Shown here: piece by piece, positions 32,922-39,323 of the stretch
Numbering within the stretch: the first letter of the stretch is position 1
Layout of the letters: the number at the start of each line of letters is the position of its first letter
Assembly: GCF_900291465.1 (NCBI RefSeq)
Contig: NZ_LT985808.1
Span: 1,065,731 to 1,105,053 of the forward strand
Direction: 5' to 3'
DNA length: 39,323 bases
DNA from: Bacteroides sp. Marseille-P3684
GTDB taxonomy: Bacteria; Bacteroidota; Bacteroidia; Bacteroidales; Bacteroidaceae
Program-made: the position numbers and the translations under genes
The notes under the pieces: model-generated
What the model was told of the DNA's origin: nothing
Seen by the model: only the letters and a program-made list of their open reading frames with translations
The model's database searches: none

Positions 32922-34340
32922 ATGAAAACAATAAATATTCTTTTGGCATCCTTCTCATTCGTGCTCATGAGCGGATGCGACAGTTTCCTGGACCGTCAAC
33001 CCATCTCCAATGCATATGCAGATCAATTCTACCAGACGGAAAGTGACTTTCAAACAGCACTCACAGCTGCTTATCACACGCTGTATACTATCTACTCACC
33101 GGAGGGACTATCCTCTTTCTTCGGAGAGCTGATGTCGGATAATGCATGCAATGAGAGCACAGCTGGCAATGTGAAGGATTTTGAGGCCTTTGATACGCAT
33201 GTGGGTATGGATGCAAATAGCACATTGGTATTGAACTATTGGAATCAGTACTATGAATCACTCTATGTCATCAACAATGTGTTGGAACGTAGTGAGGAGG
33301 CCTCTTTCTCGCATAAGGAGGCTTTGCAGGCGGAAGCGCGATTCCTTCGGGCACTCTATTATTTCAACATGACACGTGCCTGGGGAGACATTCCTTTAGT
33401 CTTGCACCCGGTCAGTGTGAAAGAGGCACTCAGGCAGGGACGTACCCCACAGGCACAGGTCTATGAGACCATTATCCAAGACCTGCAGTTCGGCATTGAC
33501 AACTTGCCAGACAAGCAGCACGAGCGTTTTGCTGGTGCTGCAACTTCAGATGCAGCCTGTGCATTGTTGGGAAAAGTCTATCTGACGTTGAACAGGAAGG
33601 CGGAAGCAGCAGCTGTGTTGAACAAGCTGTATGGCAAATTTACGCTCTTACCTCATTATGAGGATCTTTGGGATTTGAACCATAAAAATAGTGCAGAGTC
33701 AATATTTGAGATTCAATATAAGGGGGGTGCAGGAAATCCCTATAGCTTGTATTGGTCCATGTTCACTCCTGTGGATAACCATGTCTTGACGGCGTGGGGT
33801 GGAGGTTTGAATCAGGTTACTGACGACCTTTGGAATGCCTATGAACAGGGGGACCCACGACGGGATATTACGATTCAGGATGGTTATTACAAGAAGAATG
33901 GTGACAAGGTGAATACACGTTTCACCATCAAGTGGAGGGATGCAGATGCAGAGAAGAACGGCTCTCGGGAAGCGGCAGATAACAATTTTATCGTCCTTCG
34001 TTATGCGGATGTACTTCTGATGCTCACGGAGGCTACCGGTGATGCTACATACTTGAATGAGGTACGGCAGAGAGTTGGTATGCCACTGTATGGGACTCCC
34101 GGATACCCGGCTGATCGCTATCCAACCGTTGCGTTGGCTTGTGAACATGAGAGGCAGGTAGAACTGGCAATGGAGTTTCATCGCTGGTTTGATCTGATAC
34201 GGACGGGTAGAGCCATCGAGGTGCTCAAAAATAGTTCGAAACATGTCACGCTCACGCCGGGGCAACTTTTGTTGCCAATTCCTCTTGATGTCATTTCTCA
34301 GAATCCGGACGTGATGACTCAAAATGAAGCTTATCGTTAG
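32922..34340 (+). CDS. SusD/RagB-type glycan-binding lipoprotein
   Basis: A 472-residue surface lipoprotein that caps the SusC channel and binds glycan. The lipobox is LMSGC (Cys19). The N-terminal SusD-like part has CDSFLDRQPISNAYADQFYQ then TESDFQTALTAAYHTLYTIY, and TPR helices bear ALQAEARFLRALYYFNMTRA with WGDIPLV. The C-terminal RagB/SusD segment has NNFIVLRYADVLLMLTEATG, LNEVRQRVGMP and HERQVELAMEFHRWFDLIRT then GR. ATG 32922 gives a normal signal; a TTG at 32898 would add eight residues and is less likely. Length and motif order are standard. It is followed by a terminator at 34354-34400, so the transcript is susC-susD. Confidence 0.93.
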   Translation: MKTINILLASFSFVLMSGCDSFLDRQPISNAYADQFYQTESDFQTALTAAYHTLYTIYSPEGLSSFFGELMSDNACNESTAGNVKDFEAFDTHVGMDANSTLVLNYWNQYYESLYVINNVLERSEEASFSHKEALQAEARFLRALYYFNMTRAWGDIPLVLHPVSVKEALRQGRTPQAQVYETIIQDLQFGIDNLPDKQHERFAGAATSDAACALLGKVYLTLNRKAEAAAVLNKLYGKFTLLPHYEDLWDLNHKNSAESIFEIQYKGGAGNPYSLYWSMFTPVDNHVLTAWGGGLNQVTDDLWNAYEQGDPRRDITIQDGYYKKNGDKVNTRFTIKWRDADAEKNGSREAADNNFIVLRYADVLLMLTEATGDATYLNEVRQRVGMPLYGTPGYPADRYPTVALACEHERQVELAMEFHRWFDLIRTGRAIEVLKNSSKHVTLTPGQLLLPIPLDVISQNPDVMTQNEAYR

Positions 34341-34353
34341 ATTTTCTGACAAC

Positions 34354-34400
34354 CTGCAAGGAGAGCGCATGAGAGCTGTCTCCTTGCAGCTTCTCTTTTT
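34354..34400 (+). terminator. Terminator of susC-susD
   Basis: CTGCAAGGAGA pairs perfectly with TCTCCTTGCAG around a 14-base loop, then CTTCTCTTTTT. It begins 13 bases after the susD stop. Confidence 0.8.
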
Positions 34401-34523
34401 CCGGACTTTGTCATTCAAAAGTCGATTTAATACGCGACATTTACTGAATGTCCTTGCTGCAGGCTGCATAGATAAGGATGTTTGCGACCCGCATTATGAT
34501 TTATCTATCAATTTCTTACAGCC
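34401..34523. other. Short gene-free stretch between converging genes
   Basis: Nothing recognisable between the susD terminator and the end of the ATPase gene. Confidence 0.25.
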
Positions 34524-35849
34524 CTACATGTCTTCCATTGACAAAAGCCGGCTCTCTATCTCATACTTGAACAAGACTTTCTTCCGTAGTTCCTCTACTT
34601 TGTGTGCAAACAAATCCGGCTTGAAATTTTTGGATTGTCTTTTCACTTCTGCTACCAAAGCTTTTTTCTCTTCCGCATAGAGTCCGACAATATCTATTTC
34701 ATCCTGGTCTTTGTTGTTCTTGCCTTGCCACCAGGAACCGATGTCTGCAAATTCCTTGCTCTCCATCATCTGTTGGCGGAAATACATTTCCAAAGCCAAG
34801 CCGGAGAATGTCGGGTAATCCTTTTTTATAATATCAGCCAAGCGCTCAAAATTCTGTATCTCTATGTAATTCTGATACTTGATGAAATACCGGAACCAGA
34901 AGCGTAAAAACAAATCTGATACTTCGTAGCGGACGGTTTGAGAACCCTCCTTTGAGAGTATGGGCCGTTTCTTCTTTACCAGATTATAATCCTCTTCCAA
35001 CCTCTTCAATTGTCCGCCCAGGTTCATACCGCCCATCGCATTTTCCATTTCCGGCAGGGTATTCTTACCGTTGGAGATTGCGGACAAGATAGAAAAGTAA
35101 TTGCCGTATTTTTTTCCGAGCTCTTGTATCAGCAAAGCCTGCCCTTCAGTGAGAAAGGATGAATCGGGTTGCAGCATGAAATCGACCATGCTTTCCATGT
35201 TGGTGCATCCATTGTCCATGAACTGCTCAATATATTTGGGAACACCGCCGGTAAAGGTATAGAGTGCCAACAAATCATCTTTCGTATAGTCAGCCTTGTG
35301 ATCTGAGATGATTTCTTTTAATACGGAAGTCGTAAAAGGAGTTAACTTCATGATACTGTCAGCACGACCATACAGCGGCTCTTTCGAATCCCTGAAGATT
35401 TTATTCATAAGGGTATGGACCGAACCACTCACGATAAGATTGACGTGGCTCTGTTTCCTCAGTCGATCCCAAGTATCCTGCATCAAGCTGTAAATTTCTT
35501 GATTGATGTAGTAGAACTCCTGAAATTCATCAATAACCAGATTGTATTTCAGCCGTGTACCCAAATCCATTAAGAAGCGGAATATTTCTGCAAAGTTGAT
35601 AAGTTCCGGTACATAAATATCCAGTGCCTGCCGGATTTCGGAAGTAAAGCGTAAACAGAGATCTGCCTCGTTGCTTCGGCTGACAAACAGATATACCGTA
35701 GGAGTACCCTCGCAGCTTTTGAATATAAGACTGGTCTTGCCGATACGCCGCCTACCGGTAAGTACAGTCATTTGGGAATGCACGGAAAAAGATACTTGGC
35801 GGACCTTGTCTAATGATTCCAATTCCTTTTCTCTATTGTAGAATTTCAT
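34524..35849 (-). CDS. AAA ATPase with C-terminal DUF234-type nuclease-like domain
   Basis: A 441-residue cytosolic protein. The ATPase_2-type NTPase has Walker A GRRRIGKTS at 32-40 and Walker B NLVIDE at 103-108. An arginine/glycine segment ends with the helical GGVPKYIEQF. The C-terminal DUF234 domain has YEVSDLFLRFWFRYF and then a PD-(D/E)xK-like set, DEIDIVG (Asp386) and LVAEVK (Glu401, Lys403). This architecture is common in archaea and Bacteroidota and has no firm function; defence, toxin-like or element maintenance roles have been guessed. It is monocistronic. Its leader contains a 31-base inverted repeat at 35885-35915, a possible operator. Confidence 0.87.
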   Translation of the reverse strand: MKFYNREKELESLDKVRQVSFSVHSQMTVLTGRRRIGKTSLIFKSCEGTPTVYLFVSRSNEADLCLRFTSEIRQALDIYVPELINFAEIFRFLMDLGTRLKYNLVIDEFQEFYYINQEIYSLMQDTWDRLRKQSHVNLIVSGSVHTLMNKIFRDSKEPLYGRADSIMKLTPFTTSVLKEIISDHKADYTKDDLLALYTFTGGVPKYIEQFMDNGCTNMESMVDFMLQPDSSFLTEGQALLIQELGKKYGNYFSILSAISNGKNTLPEMENAMGGMNLGGQLKRLEEDYNLVKKKRPILSKEGSQTVRYEVSDLFLRFWFRYFIKYQNYIEIQNFERLADIIKKDYPTFSGLALEMYFRQQMMESKEFADIGSWWQGKNNKDQDEIDIVGLYAEEKKALVAEVKRQSKNFKPDLFAHKVEELRKKVLFKYEIESRLLSMEDM

Positions 35850-35884
35850 ATTCTTGCTTTTTTATATCCGTTGTATTGTGCAAA

Positions 35885-35915
35885 GTTTACCGTCGTAAAA
35901 TTTACGGTGGTAAAC
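35885..35915. promoter_or_regulatory. Inverted repeat, possible operator of the ATPase gene
   Basis: GTTTACCGTCGTAAA and TTTACGGTGGTAAAC flank a single A and match as inverted repeats at 13 of 15 positions. It sits between the -7 box at 35929-35936 and the ATG at 35849, that is, just after the predicted transcription start. This is a typical repressor position, but a leader hairpin is also possible. Confidence 0.55.
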
Positions 35916-35928
35916 TTTCAGCCGACAG

Positions 35929-35936
35929 CAAAGTTA
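35929..35936 (-). promoter_or_regulatory. -7 promoter box of the ATPase gene
   Basis: The minus strand reads TAACTTTG, a full match to TAnnTTTG, about 80 bases before the start codon. Confidence 0.5.
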
Positions 35937-36198
35937 CTAATAAATCAGGAAATACAATATAATTCAGGCATTGCTCATCTGCAAACTTCATTGCCACCCC
36001 ACTTTCCCACCCTAATATCCCACTCATGATAAATAAGTTTACATCTCCCTTCTCCTTGCTTCCAGGTAATCCTTGTCCCTATCGTTCGGTTTGAATCACT
36101 CTTCCGGATAGTATTGTTTGATTATTTATTTTTACTATATGTGTGGTATATGTCATTAAAATAACAACTTTTTTACTTATTTGATACAAATATTTTCA
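35937..36198. other. Gene-free stretch between divergent genes
   Basis: AT-rich, with no supported gene. It separates the minus-strand ATPase from the second susC promoter. Confidence 0.3.
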
Positions 36199-36206
36199 TA
36201 CATTTG
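36199..36206 (+). promoter_or_regulatory. -7 promoter box of the second susC gene
   Basis: TACATTTG, a full match, leaving a leader of about 90 bases to the ATG at 36303. TTTG lies 15 bases upstream, which is shorter than the usual spacing. Confidence 0.5.
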
Positions 36207-36302
36207 CAAGGTGAAACGCTTCCGTTGTTCATTGCTGTGAGGGTAGGGAGACGGAGGCAGTGTACAAGTTCCCAAATATCCATAAATTTAAACCAACTCA
36301 TT

Positions 36303-37738
36303 ATGAGAGAGGACAGACACCTATGGAGGGCAATGAAGCGACCTTTGCTCTTTGCCTGCTATCTGTTTGCAGCACAGATGGTTGTTGCAAATTCCGTGGG
36401 AGGGGGGGGGTAATTTTGAAGGAGTAGAGACTCAGCAAAGTCCCCAACCTGGTAAACGAACCATTACCGGCGTGGTGCTTGACACACAAGGAGAACCGCT
36501 CCCCGGTGCCAGCATTTACGTGAAAGGAGACACTCGAAACGGTGTCACAGCCGACGCCAATGGACGATTTACGCTTGCCGTCCCGGCGAAAACCAAAGCC
36601 ATCATTGTGTCGTTCGTCGGCATGGAGCAGCAGGAAGTGGTCCTGCTTGACCGGACGGATGAATACAGCGTCCGCCTGCAAAGCAGCACAACAATCGACG
36701 AGGTAGTCGTTACCGGTATCGTGACCAAGCGGAAAGATACCTTCACCGGTTCATCGGCTAGCTTCAGTGGCGAAGAACTGAAAGCCGTGGGCGTGCAGAA
36801 TCCTCTGGCTAGCCTTCGCAGCCTCGACCCCTCCTTCAACCTGATGGAAAGTGACCTCTTCGGTTCAGACCCGAACCGTCTGCCGGACATCGAGATTCGC
36901 GGCAAGTCCAGCATCATGGGTATGCGCGACGAAGTGTCCGAGGACCCCAACCAACCGCTTTTTATCCTCGACGGTTTCGAGAGTACGCTGGAAACCATCT
37001 ACAACCTTGACATCAACCGCATCGCTTCGATGACTATCTTGAAGGATGCCGCCTCCACCGCCATCTACGGTTCGAAGGCAGCCAACGGCGTAGTGGTTGT
37101 AGAGACCGTGCAGCCTCAACCCGGACAACTCCGCCTGAGCTACAACGGCTCCATGGACATCTCCTGGCCTGACCTGACGAGCTACAACCTGATGAATTCA
37201 AGGGAGAAACTGGAGTTTGAACGACTGGCGGGGAAATATGACGGTGGAACGGCTGATGAGTTGATTGAGAAGGATAATCTTTACCAAAAGCACCTGGCTG
37301 ATATAGCGAGTGGGGTTGATACCTATTGGTTGTCGGAACCTTTGCGTACGGGTATTAACCATCGTCACCAATTATATGCAGATGGTGGAGCCGGTGGATT
37401 CATGTTTGGTATTGGTTTGAACTATAACGGGGTGACCGGTGTGATGAAAGGTTCGGACCGTGATGTGCTGGGAGCTAACATTGACTTGATTTACCGGGTA
37501 GGCAAATTGCAGTTTACCAATAAGTTTACTGCCCAACAGACTAAATATACCAATCCGATCGTTCCCTTTAGCGACTATGCTGAAGCCAGTCCCTATTACA
37601 AAAAATACAATGAGGATGGTGAAGTGGAGCGTTGGTTGTCCAATAATGATTATGAGCCGAATGTGGGCAATCCATTGTACAATGCTTCATTGAATAGTCG
37701 GGATGAGACGAAGGATTTCCAACTTTCTGATTATTTCC
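36303..37738 (+). pseudogene. Second SusC-type transporter: G9 tract out of frame and 3' end lost to an IS
   Basis: ATG 36303 begins MREDRHLWRAMKRPLLFACY then LFAAQMVVANSVGGGG and hits TAA at 36411-36413, directly after nine G (36402-36410). One base out of phase the SusC protein continues: NFEGVETQQSPQPGKRTITG, the regulatory-like domain (VVLDTQGEPLPGASIYVKGD), DEVVVTGIVTKRKDTFTGSS, a plug (IEIRGKSSIMGMRDEV and ILKDAASTAIYGSKAANGVV) and the first barrel strands. With eight G (or eleven) signal peptide and body would be one frame, so the gene is in an OFF state. It is also broken at about 37738 by an IS1634-like element after QLSDYF, leaving roughly 470 of 1000 residues. No susD is in view; it would lie beyond the IS. 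Confidence 0.85.
36402..36410 (+). repeat. G9 homopolymer in second susC, out-of-frame state
   Basis: Nine G between GTGGGA and TAATTTTGAA. With this length the signal-peptide frame ends at TAA; loss of one G or gain of two restores the full frame. Confidence 0.85.
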
Positions 37739-39323
37739 TGACTTTGACAGCTTGATATTTCAACAATTGTAACATTTTTAAAATCAGCCATTCCAGAAAA
37801 TCTTCATGGTGACGCGGGTGACGCAAACCTAAAATGAGTACCTTTATGGCATGTTTGTACGCAAGAAAAAGAACCGTAGCGGCACTGTGAGCGTGGTTAT
37901 CGCAGACAAGAGCAGTGGCAAGTTCAAGGAGCTTAAGACAATTGGAGTATCGTCTGCCCCCGACGAGATTGTTCGCCTTGAGGTCAAAGCGCGTCAATGG
38001 ATAGACGAATATTCCGGTCAGATGACACTTGACTTTGACGAGAGCGCTCAGGCGCTCCAAGAAGCGAGAAATACCATTGCGCGCATCGAGAGGACGCTCC
38101 AGAACACGCCACAAGTTATCCTCGGCCACATATATGACAGAATTGGCTTTGGAGTAATCGGGGACAGCATTTTGCGCCATCTCGTCATCGCAAGGGTCTG
38201 TCATCCGCAGAGCAAGGTTGCCACAGCGTCGTATCTGAAGTCCTACTTCGACGAAGACGTTCGGTTACATAACATCTACCGCTATATGGACAAGCTGTAT
38301 AATACGCAGCGCGAGAAGGTCCAGCGGATAAGCGTAGAGCACACGATGAGGATTCTCGGCGGACGGATTGGGGTCGTTTTCTACGATGTGACCACACTTT
38401 ACTTCGAGTCCGCACCACAGCCGGACGATGTTCTTCGTCAGGCAGGCTTCTCAAAGGACGGCAAGATGGCAGAATCGCAGATAGTCCTCGGACTGCTGGT
38501 GAGCGAGGACGGCTACCCGATGTCCTACTCTATCTTCAACGGCAGCCAGTACGAGGGGCGCACAATGATTCCCGTAATCGATGACTTTGTCCAGCGCTTC
38601 AAGCTGACAGACTTCATCGTTGTGGCCGACTCGGGCCTTATGAACACAAAGAATGTGGAGCTGCTGGAATCCGCCGGCTACCGGTATATTATCGGGGCGA
38701 GAATCCGAAACGAGTCTCCAAAGATTAAAGACTGGATTCTTGCAATTGACAGGACGGACGGGAACATTATTGAATGTTGCAAGAATGATTGCCAGAGGCT
38801 GGTTGTGAGCTATTCAGATGCACGGGCAAAGAAAAACGCATGGAACCGCAACAAAGGCGTCGATAGACTCCGCAAGGCCTATGCGAAAGGTACTCTGACC
38901 AAGGACAACGTCAATAAGCGAGGCTACAACAAATTTCTCGATATCAGCAAGGACATAACCGTAAGTATCAATGAGGAAAAGATAGCAGAAGACAGTCTTT
39001 GGGATGGACTGAAGGGGTATATAACGAATACGACCCTGTCCGGGAAAGAGGTCATATCACAATACCATGGCCTTTGGATGGTTGAGAGGGCTTTCCGTAT
39101 TGGCAAAGGGACGCTCGAGATGCGTCCAATGTTCCATTTTACGGAGAAACGTATCGAGGCCCATATCTGCATCTGCTTTGTAGCCTACAAGGTGTATAAG
39201 GAACTTGAACGGGTCATCAGAGAAGTCGGCATGAAGATGAGCGTTGACAAGGTTCTTGAAATCGCCAAGACAATAACGACGCTCAGAATAAGGCTGCCCA
39301 ACGGCTCGGTATATACTGAGACT
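37736..39323 (+). mobile_element. IS1634-like insertion sequence, left end and most of its length
   Basis: The left end CCTGACTTTGACAGC interrupts the second susC gene and is followed by a leader of about 110 bases and the transposase. The first ~250 bases are repeated almost identically at 4787-5037 in inverted orientation. The right end is beyond the window. Confidence 0.85.
37851..39323 (+). CDS. IS1634-family DDE transposase (3' end outside window)
   Basis: An open frame of 491 codons from ATG 37851 runs off the window without a stop. It begins MFVRKKKNRSGTVSVVIADK, has a helical N-terminal part, then the DDE catalytic region: VVFYDVTTLYFES (first Asp), DFIVVADSGLMNTKN (second Asp), and YHGLWMVERAFRIGKGTLEM with the glutamate. 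HICICFVAYKVYKELERVI and ITTLRIRLP follow, so only the last few dozen residues are missing, judging by the relative at 1-402. The long frame without damage and the near-identical second copy of its 5' end suggest that the element is active or was so recently. Confidence 0.85.
   Translation, partial: MFVRKKKNRSGTVSVVIADKSSGKFKELKTIGVSSAPDEIVRLEVKARQWIDEYSGQMTLDFDESAQALQEARNTIARIERTLQNTPQVILGHIYDRIGFGVIGDSILRHLVIARVCHPQSKVATASYLKSYFDEDVRLHNIYRYMDKLYNTQREKVQRISVEHTMRILGGRIGVVFYDVTTLYFESAPQPDDVLRQAGFSKDGKMAESQIVLGLLVSEDGYPMSYSIFNGSQYEGRTMIPVIDDFVQRFKLTDFIVVADSGLMNTKNVELLESAGYRYIIGARIRNESPKIKDWILAIDRTDGNIIECCKNDCQRLVVSYSDARAKKNAWNRNKGVDRLRKAYAKGTLTKDNVNKRGYNKFLDISKDITVSINEEKIAEDSLWDGLKGYITNTTLSGKEVISQYHGLWMVERAFRIGKGTLEMRPMFHFTEKRIEAHICICFVAYKVYKELERVIREVGMKMSVDKVLEIAKTITTLRIRLPNGSVYTET

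Overview
The window reads as chromosome of a Bacteroidaceae-like gut Bacteroidota. The signs are a SusC/SusD pair, DUF4954, a Bacteroides-type class I fumarase, and about a dozen promoters with the phylum's -7 box TAnnTTTG (some with TTG/TTTG about 18-20 bp upstream). Species cannot be named from this sequence.

Layout. 1-412: right end of an IS1634-like element. 424-2082: decayed accessory DNA, holding an AlbA_2-type gene with an internal deletion, a TraG-like conjugation relic, and a ~520-bp non-coding repeat with a 22-bp-periodic palindrome array. 2083-6340: Fic protein, a membrane TPR/LuxR-like regulator, and an outer-membrane receptor gene broken by an IS fragment. 6500-6873: candidate small RNA, Abi-like relic, tRNA-Lys. 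7115-14589: housekeeping genes rsmI, a coiled-coil lipoprotein, a YjjG-like HAD phosphatase, hflX-DUF4954, and fumarase. 14889-18053: minus-strand operon aroA, small membrane protein, metal ABC permease, tsaE, Imm17-like protein. 18303-23845: tRNA-Pro followed by an accessory island (Sel1 relic, AlbA_2 gene, integrase relic, large UvrD-like helicase with nuclease motif, second AlbA_2 relic). 23846-24658: glycosyltransferase. 24659-25700: second copy of the non-coding repeat. 25709-27695: CsgG-like/DUF4810/DUF799 envelope operon. 27799-34340: GH51 arabinofuranosidase divergent from a SusC/SusD pair, probably an arabinose-polymer utilisation locus. 34524-35849: AAA ATPase with DUF234-like nuclease end. 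36303-37738: second SusC gene, cut by the left end of an IS1634-like element that runs off the window.

Most notable signals. (1) Both SusC genes carry a run of nine G just after the signal peptide. The first is in frame and the second is one base out of frame, as expected of slipped-strand phase variation of nutrient receptors. (2) Three intergenic loci hold arrays of short palindromes repeated at exactly 22 bp. Two of them sit inside a diverged ~520-bp dispersed element; the third uses a different core sequence with the same spacing. (3) IS insertions and decayed integrase, conjugation, Abi and AlbA_2 genes mark three remodelled accessory sites, two of them beside tRNA genes.
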